The notes under the pieces were generated by a model that was not told the DNA's origin, did not search any database, and saw only the letters and a list, made by a program, of their open reading frames with translations. The translations under genes and the position numbers were made by a program. This document shows positions 33,726 through 41,717 of a stretch of DNA of 64,000 nt, one piece after another. How positions within the stretch are numbered: the first letter of the stretch is position 1; the number at the start of each line of letters is the position of its first letter. The stretch is from Hyalangium versicolor (lineage in GTDB: Bacteria; Myxococcota; Myxococcia; Myxococcales; Myxococcaceae), in the NCBI RefSeq assembly GCF_020103695.1, contig NZ_JAHXBF010000024.1, forward strand, positions 140,617-204,616, written 5' to 3'.

Positions 33726-34568
33726 ATGAGTGAAGGTGACGCGACACGCGGTGCGGCGGACATAGAGAGCGCGGACGCCGAGCTCGTGGATCAAGCCATC
33801 CGGCGGCTGCTCGAAGGGGATGTGCAGGGAGCAGCGCGGCAGTTGCTGGACGTGGTGTCGCGAACTCCCACCCCCTATGTCTACCGCTTCGAGCGAGACG
33901 GCACGCTGCACATCAAGTTCTGGGACGAGGAGGAGTTCACCCTCTTCTCCACCCAGACAGGTCATCCGACGCAGATCGTCTGGCTGAAGAGCGCCTACCC
34001 GCGAGCGTACTACTACCTGGGCTTCATCCAGGTGAAACTGGGGAACAACGCGGACGCCATCCGCTGGCTGGATGCGGGCATGGCGCTCGAGCCTGATCAG
34101 CCGCTGTTCCAGTTGGAGAAGGCCAAGGCGCTCTCGGGGATGCGGCAGCACGAGCTGGCGCTGGCCTTATATGAGCAAGTGGCGCAGAAGGGACCCGAGC
34201 TGCGCGTCCGCATCCGAGCCGCTGCCCTGCGAGGCAAGGGCTTCCAGCTCATCGAACTGGGCCGCCTCAATCCGGCGGAGCAGGCCTTCCGAGAGTCGCT
34301 GGAGCTCGACCCGGAGAACCCCATCGCGCTCAATGAGCTCGACTACATCGAGCACCTGCGTGCGGGCGGCTCGCAGGCCCCGACCGAGACCGTGCAGGCG
34401 AAGCTCTCGGGTCCCAAGCAGTGCAATGCCTGCGGGGTTTCCATTGCCGAGACCGGTGGCACGGGCCGCAACATCGGAGGTCAGATGAGCTGGCTGTGCA
34501 GAACGTGCGATGCGAAGCAGCCGCCGCCCGCGCCCCCGAAGAAGTGGTGGCAGTTCTGGAAGCAGTGA
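33726..34568 (+). CDS. TPR protein with C-terminal zinc ribbon
   Basis: 280 residues. An N-terminal helical part is followed by TPR-like helices (about 95-215: AYYYLGFIQVKLGNNADAI, ALALYEQVAQKG, GRLNPAEQAFRESLELDPENP). A four-Cys zinc ribbon follows (CNACG at about 237-241 and CRTC at about 262). The end is proline-rich and then the aromatic basic tail KKWWQFWKQ. There is no signal peptide. TPRs bind partner proteins, and the tryptophan-rich tail could touch membrane. No partner is identified. GGGGGG lies just ahead of the ATG. The gene converges with the lipase gene, only 3 bases apart. Confidence 0.75.
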   Translation: MSEGDATRGAADIESADAELVDQAIRRLLEGDVQGAARQLLDVVSRTPTPYVYRFERDGTLHIKFWDEEEFTLFSTQTGHPTQIVWLKSAYPRAYYYLGFIQVKLGNNADAIRWLDAGMALEPDQPLFQLEKAKALSGMRQHELALALYEQVAQKGPELRVRIRAAALRGKGFQLIELGRLNPAEQAFRESLELDPENPIALNELDYIEHLRAGGSQAPTETVQAKLSGPKQCNACGVSIAETGGTGRNIGGQMSWLCRTCDAKQPPPAPPKKWWQFWKQ

Positions 34569-34571
34569 CGC

Positions 34572-35462
34572 TCAGCGCACCACGTGGTCGCGCACCATCG
34601 CCAGTTGCTCCTCGCCCGTGAGGTTCTTCAATCCCATGTGCCCGTACGGGAAGGTGCTGAACACCTTCTGCCCGTCCTGCCCGGGAATCGGCGAGGTGAA
34701 GCCCGCCAGCCCCACACCCACCAACTCATCCACGTTGGACCACATGCTGTAGACGTGCGCGCCCTCGTCGTGCTTCGTCGCGTTCACGTCCGCCAGGAAC
34801 TTCGAGCCCGGGTGCAGCCCGTCCTGCGTGTTCGTCGTGGGCACCAAGTCCCCCGTGAACAGCGCCGACGCCAACCCGTTGTTCGCACCAGCAATCCCCA
34901 CGAACGTGTCCACGCTGTCCGTCAGCGGCTTGCCCAGATCGAACTTCTGCCGCGTCTGCGAGTCGAACCCGTCCCCACCCTGGATGGCCTTGCGCGCCAG
35001 CGTCACCCCCATCGAGTGACCCACCACGTCCACCTTCTCCGCGCCCGTGTACTCCTTCACCGCCTGGATGAACGCCCGCACCTCCTCCAGGTACTTCTCC
35101 GAGTGGTACTGCTGACCCGACTGCAACGGGTCCTGCGGCCCCCACGTCATCGCGTACATCTCCGAGGGCTTGTACCCATTCTTCGAGAACGTCTCGATCG
35201 AACCCTTCCACCCCGCCGCGCTGTCCGAGTTGCCGTGGATGAAGATGACCGGCTCCTGCGTCACCTTCTCCCCCGCCGCGCTCTTGCCCCCGAACGCCGG
35301 CACGTTCCCCTTGGCGAACGCGTACTGCCCGTAGCCGTGCGTGTTCAGCCACTTCTGGAAGTCGTTCGAGAACCGCGAGTCCTTCGACACGCTCACCGCG
35401 TCCGCCTTACCCGTACGGGCCGTGGAAGAGGACGTGTTGGGTTGCGAAGTCACGCGCGCCAT
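34572..35462 (-). CDS. alpha/beta-hydrolase, class-2-like lipase
   Basis: 296 residues. The oxyanion strand FIHGNSDSAAGW (about 72-83) and nucleophile elbow VGHSMG (about 148-153) mark an alpha/beta hydrolase, and the LipB/EstA-like spacing fits lipase family 2 (PF01674) and related polyester depolymerases. A His near the C-terminus (FPYGHMGLKN) is a good catalytic candidate. The N-terminus is Ser/Thr-rich and has no classical signal peptide, so the location is unclear. Likely reaction: ester hydrolysis. AAGGTGG precedes the ATG. Confidence 0.8.
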   Translation of the reverse strand: MARVTSQPNTSSSTARTGKADAVSVSKDSRFSNDFQKWLNTHGYGQYAFAKGNVPAFGGKSAAGEKVTQEPVIFIHGNSDSAAGWKGSIETFSKNGYKPSEMYAMTWGPQDPLQSGQQYHSEKYLEEVRAFIQAVKEYTGAEKVDVVGHSMGVTLARKAIQGGDGFDSQTRQKFDLGKPLTDSVDTFVGIAGANNGLASALFTGDLVPTTNTQDGLHPGSKFLADVNATKHDEGAHVYSMWSNVDELVGVGLAGFTSPIPGQDGQKVFSTFPYGHMGLKNLTGEEQLAMVRDHVVR

Positions 35463-35542
35463 GAAGGACCACCTTGGGGTTGAAGTCGGTTAGATGCCTA
35501 CATTGTCGTATGAACCCCTGATCGAGTTGCGGAAGAAAAACC

Positions 35543-35573
35543 GGGGGCCCCTTTCGGGAATGGGCGGGCCCCC
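35543..35573. repeat. inverted repeat in the divergent promoter gap
   Basis: GGGGGCCC (35543-35550) faces GGGCCCCC (35566-35573) in the 154-base gap between the lipase and the helical protein gene. The hairpin would fall in the 5' leader of the rightward gene. Confidence 0.35.
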
Positions 35574-35616
35574 TACCCTCCCTGACAGGAGCCCCAACGC
35601 TGGTAACGTGCCGCCC

Positions 35617-36366
35617 ATGAGCGAAGAATCGAAGCCTTCCGAGGAGACCGCTCCGCCCCAGGAGAGGACTGCCACCTCCATCCCCGGCATGCCGTCGCCC
35701 GACGAGTTCGAGCAGTTCACTCCGGAGCTGGCCCGGGACTTCTTCCTGTCCGTGCTCGACTACGGCCAGGAGGAGCACGAGGCCAAGGCCGGCATCATCC
35801 AGGAGCTGGTGGATCTGCTGCTGCCCGAGGCCAAGGCCATTGCCCAGCCCATCCGCTCGCGGACTACCGGGGACGCCAAGCCTCCCGAGGCGCTCGAGCA
35901 GCAGTTCGGCGTCACCGTGCGCGAGCGCGCCGCCACGTGGCTCCATGAGCCCGCCGTGCGCCTGGCCGGCAACTCCCGCAGGCTCGAGCCGCGCGGCAGC
36001 TCTCCCGCCGAGAGTGGCGGTGAGCTGCGCCGCGAACTCTTCGTGCTCACCGATGGAAGGCTCGTCACCGTGGAGACGGTGGCCACCTGGTTCCTCAAGG
36101 ACTCGCTGCGCGTGAGCGGCGATACCCTGGTGGGCGCTCGCGAGGTGACGCCCTCCGAGGTGCTGCGCAGCTTCGACTTCGTCTCCATCCTCAAGGTGAT
36201 GCTCGAGACGCTCTTCGACGGCGCCGCCGCGCTCAAGGAGCGCAATGAGCAGGCGAACGACATCGTCGAGCGCAGCGGCCGCTTCTTCACGATCATCGCC
36301 CAGGTGGCGGTGAGCATGAAGGAGAACGCCGACCAGCTGCGCAAAGTGGGCGACACCCTCGCCTGA
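35617..36366 (+). CDS. hypothetical protein, 249 aa
   Basis: No family recognised. The chain opens with a charged, Pro/Glu/Ser-rich stretch (1-30). A helical region follows (FTPELARDFFLSVLDYGQEEHE), then a beta-rich centre (RRELFVLTDGRLVTVETV), and it closes with a long helix (LKERNEQANDIVERSGRFFTI) that may form a coiled coil. It is acidic, with no signal peptide or membrane segment. The frame is open from 35494, but ATG 35617 sits closer to the conserved-looking part. It precedes the second hybrid kinase by 181 bases on the same strand, so a signalling link is possible but unproven. Confidence 0.65.
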   Translation: MSEESKPSEETAPPQERTATSIPGMPSPDEFEQFTPELARDFFLSVLDYGQEEHEAKAGIIQELVDLLLPEAKAIAQPIRSRTTGDAKPPEALEQQFGVTVRERAATWLHEPAVRLAGNSRRLEPRGSSPAESGGELRRELFVLTDGRLVTVETVATWFLKDSLRVSGDTLVGAREVTPSEVLRSFDFVSILKVMLETLFDGAAALKERNEQANDIVERSGRFFTIIAQVAVSMKENADQLRKVGDTLA

Positions 36367-36547
36367 TCGCAGCGTCGGCTGCTTCACACCGTTCGCGGCA
36401 TCCACAGGCGGACTCCGCCCGTGTGTTGTGGGGGCAACAATCGACAAGCCGGGGGAGATCAGCGAGTGTCGGTGAGTCCCGGCGCACTCCGGTTCTCCAT
36501 CCCCCCGCGTCCGGTAGACTGCCGCTCCCGCATCAGTGAGGCATTGC

Positions 36548-38953
36548 ATGCACATCACCCTGTTGGGCATCCCCCCGAGTGTCAGGGACCAGCTCGAGCG
36601 CGGGCTCGAGTCCCAGGGTCTGCTCGACGGGTGTGAACGGCTGTACGCGCGCAACCTCGAGGAGCTGCCCCGGCAACTGCCCGAGGGGCTCGTGGTGCTG
36701 GGCGATCCCGGGCGCACGGTGAGCGAGGTGGAGCAACTGTGCCGCGATCTGCACGCGCGCAGGAACCTGCTGCGCACGCACCTGGTGGTGATGACCGAGC
36801 GGCCCGTCTCCGAGCAGCGGGGGCTGATCCAGGCCGGGGCCGACGAGTGCGTAGCGCCACCGGGAGGAGACTGGCTGGCGCGGATGACGACGGTGTCGCG
36901 GCGCCTGGTCGCGCTGGGGCATGCGGTGCCGCCGCTGCCGCCCGAAGAGCCCTCCACCGAGCGGCTCTCGCTGCGGGCCGCGCTGCAGGCCTTGCTGGAC
37001 AGCACGAGCGCGGACCTGGGCTACCTGTTCTTCAGCAAGCTGGTGGAGCACCTGTCCTCGGTTTACGGCGCCTCGTGCGTGCTGGTGGGCGAGCTGCTGC
37101 CGGAGCGGGACTCGATTCGCACGCTGGCCTTCTGGCTCAACGGGAGCCTGCAGCGGGGCGTCGTCTATTCGCTGCGCGGCACGCCGTGTGACGAGGCCAT
37201 CCGCAAGTCCGTGTGCCACATCCCGGACGGCGTGGCCGAGCGCTACCCCGAGGACGAGATGCTCACGATGCTGAGCATGCGTGGGTACCTGGGCGCGGCG
37301 CTGAGGGATGGCAGCGGCAACGCGATTGGCGTGCTGGCCATCCTGCACCACCAACCGCTGGAGGCAGGCCCGCTGGAGCACGCGCTGATGGCGTCCTTCG
37401 CGGCGCGCGCGGGCGCGGAGCTGGAGCGCATCCGCGCGCAGGAGGAGCTGGAGCGCACGCGGGACTTCCTGCGCAACACGCTCAACGCGGTGCCGGATCC
37501 GCTCTTCGTGATGGACCGGGCGCACCGCTGGGTGATGGTCAACCGCGCCTACTGCGACTTCCTGGGGCGCAGCGAGCAGGAGCTGCTGGGCAGCTCGGGC
37601 CGGGAGGTGCTCCCCGCGCGCGAGGCGGAGATCTTCTGGGAGCAGGACGAACGCATCTTCACCACCGGCGAGGCCGAGGAAGTCCAGCGGGTGGTGGAGA
37701 CACCGAAGGACAGCCAGTCCCGGACGATCATCATCAAGAAGGCGGTCTTCCACGAGCCCGGGGGCGGAGCCTTCCTCATCGCCGTCTTCCGCGACATCAC
37801 CGACCGCAAGCGCCTGGAGACGCAGTTGCAGCTGGCCGACCGGCTGTCCTCCATCGGCACGCTGGCGGCGGGCGTGGTCCATGAGATCAACAACCCACTG
37901 GCCTATGTGTGCTCCAACCTCTCCTTCCTGGAGAAGTCGCTGGCGCAGCCGGAGATCCCCGCGGACGCGCTGCCCGAGCTGCGCGAGGTGCTGGCCGAGA
38001 CGCAGGAGGGCATCCAGCGCGTGCGGAGCATCGCCCAGGGGGTGAAGAGCTTCGCGCGCGCGGACGAGAAGCACACCGGCCCGGTGGATGTGCAGCGTGC
38101 CATCGAGGGGGCGCTCCGGCTGGTGCGCAAGGAGCTGCAGTACCGCGCCCAGCTGGATCGCGAGCTGGAGTCGGTACCCGCCATCCTCGGCAACGAGGGA
38201 CGGCTGGGACAGGTGGTGGTGAACCTGCTCGTCAACGCGCTGCAGGCCTTTCCGCAGAATGATCCTTCGCGCAACCGTGTCCGGATCGCCACGCGCGTGG
38301 ATGGAACGGGCAATGTGGTCATCGAGGTGGAGGACAACGGGCCGGGGATGACGCCGGAGGTGCGGCAGCACCTCTTCGATCCGTTCTTCACCACCAAGCC
38401 CGTGGGAGAGGGCTCCGGCCTGGGGCTGTCCATCTGCCAGTCCATCATCCAGTCCATGGGCGGCACCATCGAAGTGGACAGCGAGCAGGGCCGCGGCAGC
38501 GTGTTCCGGCTGCTGCTCCCGGCGGCCCAGGTGAAGGAGAAGAGCGCCGCGCCCCGCCCCCAGGAGGCACCCCTGGAGAACAAGGGGCCTCGCCGGCGGC
38601 TGCTGCTCATCGACGCCGAGCCCGCGGTGGGCACTTCGGTCCGCCGATTGCTTCAGGAGGCGCACGAGGTGCACTCGGTGCAGGACGTGGGCATGGCCCT
38701 GCACCTGCTCTCCCGTGGCGAGCGCTATGACGCCATCCTCTGCGATGTGGTGCTGCCGCGCATGAGCGGGGTGGATCTGCTGCGCGAGCTCGAGCAGCGC
38801 GAGCCCGGGCTCGCACGGCGCACGGGCTTCATGTCCAGCGGGGCGTTCGCCATCCCGCCCCGCGAGCTGCTGGGCTCGTACTCGGGCGAGTTCCTCGAGA
38901 AGCCCTTCGAGCCGGAGCGCCTGCGCAGCTTCGTTCAGCGCCTCTTCGCCTGA
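36548..38953 (+). CDS. hybrid histidine kinase (GAF-PAS-HisKA-HATPase-REC)
   Basis: 801 residues, soluble. A receiver-like N-terminal part (1-120) lacks an obvious phospho-Asp. Then come GAF about 140-295, PAS about 300-425 with a PAC tail (FRDITDRKRLE), HisKA with H445 in GVVHEINNPL, HATPase with DNGPGMTPE, FFTTKPVGEGSGLGLS, and a C-terminal receiver with D733 in ILCDVVLP. The HExxNPL box places it with NtrB-like kinases. The ATG at 36548 has TGAGG 6 bases ahead; a GTG 12 bases upstream is possible. Its TGA abuts the stop of the next, opposite gene. Output partner unknown. Confidence 0.9.
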   Translation: MHITLLGIPPSVRDQLERGLESQGLLDGCERLYARNLEELPRQLPEGLVVLGDPGRTVSEVEQLCRDLHARRNLLRTHLVVMTERPVSEQRGLIQAGADECVAPPGGDWLARMTTVSRRLVALGHAVPPLPPEEPSTERLSLRAALQALLDSTSADLGYLFFSKLVEHLSSVYGASCVLVGELLPERDSIRTLAFWLNGSLQRGVVYSLRGTPCDEAIRKSVCHIPDGVAERYPEDEMLTMLSMRGYLGAALRDGSGNAIGVLAILHHQPLEAGPLEHALMASFAARAGAELERIRAQEELERTRDFLRNTLNAVPDPLFVMDRAHRWVMVNRAYCDFLGRSEQELLGSSGREVLPAREAEIFWEQDERIFTTGEAEEVQRVVETPKDSQSRTIIIKKAVFHEPGGGAFLIAVFRDITDRKRLETQLQLADRLSSIGTLAAGVVHEINNPLAYVCSNLSFLEKSLAQPEIPADALPELREVLAETQEGIQRVRSIAQGVKSFARADEKHTGPVDVQRAIEGALRLVRKELQYRAQLDRELESVPAILGNEGRLGQVVVNLLVNALQAFPQNDPSRNRVRIATRVDGTGNVVIEVEDNGPGMTPEVRQHLFDPFFTTKPVGEGSGLGLSICQSIIQSMGGTIEVDSEQGRGSVFRLLLPAAQVKEKSAAPRPQEAPLENKGPRRRLLLIDAEPAVGTSVRRLLQEAHEVHSVQDVGMALHLLSRGERYDAILCDVVLPRMSGVDLLRELEQREPGLARRTGFMSSGAFAIPPRELLGSYSGEFLEKPFEPERLRSFVQRLFA

Positions 38954-39262
38954 TCAGACGCCGGGGAGGTGCTCGTCGGCGTTCACGGGCTCGCGATCCA
39001 CGCCCGCGTGGGACCGGGGAGGCAGCGCGCCGCCGTCATCGTCCTCCTCCAGCTCCAGCCGGGCCTCGCCCATGAGATACACGGCGTCGTCGCGCACGTC
39101 GGCCACATCGCTGTAGTCGACCAGGAAATCGCGCCGCGGAATCGGCACGAGCCCGGGCTCGAGCTCGAAGTGCACGTCTCCCACAGCGGCCACCCGGCCC
39201 ACGGTCCGGCCGTCCGCCGTTCGCACCGTCATTCCCTCACGAACCTCTGCTGGCTGTACCAT
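38954..39262 (-). CDS. PRC-barrel-like DUF2171 protein
   Basis: 102 residues: an N-terminal small beta-barrel (VREGMTVRTADGRTVGRVAAVGD, then RRDFLVDYSDVADV) followed by an acidic, disordered tail. This is the DUF2171/PRC-barrel pattern, linked to stress or RNA/protein adaptor roles, with no established function. A longer relative lies at 45842-46438. GAGGAGG precedes the ATG. The stop codon is back-to-back with that of the histidine kinase (TGATCA), leaving no intergenic space for a terminator. Confidence 0.7.
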   Translation of the reverse strand: MVQPAEVREGMTVRTADGRTVGRVAAVGDVHFELEPGLVPIPRRDFLVDYSDVADVRDDAVYLMGEARLELEEDDDGGALPPRSHAGVDREPVNADEHLPGV

Positions 39263-39459
39263 GCGCGGCCTCCTCCTCTCGGGCGCGGTTCCCTTCGAAC
39301 CTCCGCATTACACCCACGGGAGGACAGGCACCGCCTGCCCGTGCGCTCGGGCTCCAGGCCGCGCTCCCAGGGCCTTGCCGGATGCTTCACGGCGTCCCGG
39401 ACGAGCGGCGCTCATGACCGCCTCGTGGGATGGCTAACGTTGGACCGAGGAGGAGCACC

Positions 39460-39657
39460 ATGCTCTTGGAACTGTCCGCTCCCGAAGCCCGTGATCTGAA
39501 GCAGGCCCTGGAGGCCGCCCTGCGCCAATTGCTGGACGAGATCGCCCATGCGGATCAGCGCGCCTATCGGGACATGCTCAAGGAGCGCTACGACCGGTTG
39601 GAGCAGCTCAACCGCCGCCTCGACATCCCAGTCGAGTCGGACTCCGTCTACGCGTGA
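39460..39657 (+). CDS. small helical protein, 65 aa
   Basis: 65 residues forming one or two amphipathic helices (EARDLKQALEAALRQLLDEI, then MLKERYDRLEQLNRRL), probably a coiled-coil dimer. No family name assigned. GAGGAGGAGC lies just before the ATG at 39460, which decides this start over the upstream ATG at 39430. The 197 bases upstream show nothing recognisable. Confidence 0.65.
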   Translation: MLLELSAPEARDLKQALEAALRQLLDEIAHADQRAYRDMLKERYDRLEQLNRRLDIPVESDSVYA

Positions 39658-39723
39658 GTGGTCCCGAGTCTGGGAGCGGGAGCCCGCCTCCTGCTCCGCC
39701 TCCGAGGCGAGCAAGGGAGCACG

Positions 39724-40761
39724 TCAGGCCTGCCCTGCCTCCGGACGGCGGCGTGCGAAGCCGTCGATCCACGAGGGGATGTCCTTCAGCGGGAGCACGT
39801 GGCGGACCGCGCCCAGCCGGATGGCCTCGAGGGGCATGCCGAACACCACGCAGCTGGACTCGTCCTGCGCCAGGGTCATCGCCCCCGCGCGGCGCAGCGC
39901 CATCATGCCCTCGGCGCCGTCACGGCCCATGCCCGTGAGCAGACAGCCGATGGTCCGCGAACCCACCTCGCGCGCCACGGACTCGAAGAGCACGTCCACC
40001 GAGGGACGGCTGGAGTGCCGCTCCGGCGCGTTCGTCAGCCACAGGCGCCCGTCTCGCATGGCGAGATGGCGGTTGGCGCGGGCCATGATCAGCACCGGGC
40101 GGCCCGTGGGGGGTAGCAGCTCGCCATCCACCGCGTGACGCACGGGGATGGTGGCGCTCTTGCTCAGCCAGTCCACCATGGACGTCTCGAACTTCTCCGA
40201 CAGGTGCATCACCAGGAGGATGGGCAGGGGGAAGTCCGGCGGGAGCTGCTGGACGATTCCGCGCATGGCCGCGGGGCCTCCCGTGGAGGCGCCGATGACC
40301 ACCAGGCGCGGTGGGAAGCGGGGCCAGGTGGGCTCGGGGCGGAGGTGCTCGGGTACCTGCGCGGAGGGCGAGCGAGCAGCCTGCTTCACCCGCGTGAGCA
40401 ACTCCTCGGCCCACTCGGACGAGATGAAGCGCGTGGGCTTCTCCACCGCGTCGACCGCGCCGGCCGTCAGGGCATCCAGCAGATAGAGGCCCATGGTGCG
40501 GTTCTCCATGCCGGAGAAGACGACGATGGGGGTGGGACAGTTCGCCATGATGCGACGGGTCGTCTCGACGCCGTTCATGCCCGGGAGCATCAGGTCCATC
40601 GTCACCACATCGGGACGCAGGCGCTGACACAGCTCGAGGGCTCGCTCGCCATCGCCTGCCTCGCCGACCACGGTGAAGGCGGGATCCTCGGCGAAGGCAT
40701 CCGCCAAGCGCCGGCGGACCATCACCGAGTCTTCCACGATGAGGACGCGGAGCGCGGACAC
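39724..40761 (-). CDS. cheB: CheB-type protein-glutamate methylesterase
   Basis: 345 residues. The receiver domain (1-125) has acidic pocket ED at 10-11 and phospho-Asp in VTMDLMLPG. The C-terminal methylesterase domain has the catalytic Ser in IGASTGGP, His in VMHLSEKF and Asp in TGMGRDGAEG. It removes methyl esters from chemoreceptor glutamates, or deamidates Gln, when phosphorylated by CheA. No cheA, cheW, cheR or receptor gene is present within the window, so it is an orphan here. Myxobacteria have several Che pathways it could serve. It starts at GTG 40761 with GGAGGG ahead. Confidence 0.9.
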   Translation of the reverse strand: MSALRVLIVEDSVMVRRRLADAFAEDPAFTVVGEAGDGERALELCQRLRPDVVTMDLMLPGMNGVETTRRIMANCPTPIVVFSGMENRTMGLYLLDALTAGAVDAVEKPTRFISSEWAEELLTRVKQAARSPSAQVPEHLRPEPTWPRFPPRLVVIGASTGGPAAMRGIVQQLPPDFPLPILLVMHLSEKFETSMVDWLSKSATIPVRHAVDGELLPPTGRPVLIMARANRHLAMRDGRLWLTNAPERHSSRPSVDVLFESVAREVGSRTIGCLLTGMGRDGAEGMMALRRAGAMTLAQDESSCVVFGMPLEAIRLGAVRHVLPLKDIPSWIDGFARRRPEAGQA

Positions 40762-40861
40762 CCGTTACCCTCCTGCTCTACCGGCCCGTCTCATGACCCA
40801 GGCTTGAGCCTACCGCGCGGGAACGGCGGCGCAAGTCGGTGTCCTGGGAGGATGTAGTAGG

Positions 40862-40966
40862 TCAGGGCCGCAGGCCCGCCATCACGAGGTCGAGGAGCCT
40901 GCTGGCAAGCTCACGCTGGTGTTCGTGACACGCGTGAAGCGTGAAGAAGATTAGGCTGCGAGCGGA
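40862..40966 (-). pseudogene. possible C-terminal remnant of a TetR-family regulator
   Basis: Read on the minus strand, this short frame gives LIFFTLHACHEHQRE then LASRLLDLVMAGLRP and a stop. The ending is typical of TetR ligand-domain C-termini (LLDLVxxGLRP). The frame is closed by a TAG just upstream, inside the start of the neighbouring gene, and no HTH domain is present. It appears to be the tail of a regulator lost by deletion. The fragment is only 35 residues, so the call is tentative. Confidence 0.4.
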
Positions 40967-41607
40967 TGGCTACCTACGCTCCGCTCTGGGCGCTGGTGCC
41001 TGGAGGCAAGGGAGTGCCACTCGCGAAGGTGGGTGGCGAACCCGAGCCCGCAGGCTCCTTGCGCTGGCCGATGTGTCGCATGTGCGGCACGCCGATGCGC
41101 TTCCTCTTCCAGCTCCCGCATGTGCCGGAGAAGGTGGACCTGTCGCCGTACGCGGCAGTGTACGTGTTCCAATGCGAGAACCCGGACACGGTCTGCTACC
41201 GCTCCATGCCGGACGAGGGCGCAAACGCGGCGATGCCGGTAGCGCCGGGCGAGCCGAAGGTAGAGGGCGAGCGGCCGAAGTGCATTCCCTACAACGCCTG
41301 GAGCCTGGGCTTCGCACCCACCGAGGAGGACACAGCGGCGCTCTCGGTGGACGTGAACGAAGCCACGAGCGAACAGCTCCAGGCGCTGGATCGAGCACAG
41401 GAGGAGGCACCCGAGAGCAAGGTGGGAGGTGTACCGGTGTGGCTGAACGGTGACGCGATGCTCCAGTGCTGCGGTGAGCCAGCGCGCTTCGTGGCGCAGG
41501 TGTCGGCGATGCCGTTCGGGCTGGACTTCGGAGACAACGGCCGAGGCTACCTGTTCCGCTGCCAGCGCCAACCCGAGCACTTCAAATTCCTCTCGCAAGG
41601 CGCCTGA
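40966..41607 (+). CDS. DUF1963/YwqG-like protein with paired cysteines
   Basis: 213 residues. WPMCRMCGTPMRFLFQL (about 35-50) and a second half with LQCCGEPARFVAQVSA look like two related beta domains, each carrying close cysteines that could bind zinc. FRCQ and FQCEN strands match the DUF1963 (YwqG) pattern. The function of this family is not established. There is no signal peptide. The ATG at 40966 has a weak ribosome site. It stands alone between the TetR remnant and an ATPase pair. Confidence 0.65.
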   Translation: MATYAPLWALVPGGKGVPLAKVGGEPEPAGSLRWPMCRMCGTPMRFLFQLPHVPEKVDLSPYAAVYVFQCENPDTVCYRSMPDEGANAAMPVAPGEPKVEGERPKCIPYNAWSLGFAPTEEDTAALSVDVNEATSEQLQALDRAQEEAPESKVGGVPVWLNGDAMLQCCGEPARFVAQVSAMPFGLDFGDNGRGYLFRCQRQPEHFKFLSQGA

Positions 41608-41717
41608 CAAAAACGCACAGGAAGGGCTCGACACCAGGGCCTCAAGCTGATTGGAACAGGGTCCCCGACACGTACCTTATCGGGACGAGCAGGTGACGCC
41701 CTCGGAGTGGCTGCCGC

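Noticed and set aside
38948..38959. The palindrome TGATCA where the histidine kinase and DUF2171 genes meet
   Set aside because: It is simply two stop codons back to back, from convergent genes without a gap. No regulatory meaning can be supported.
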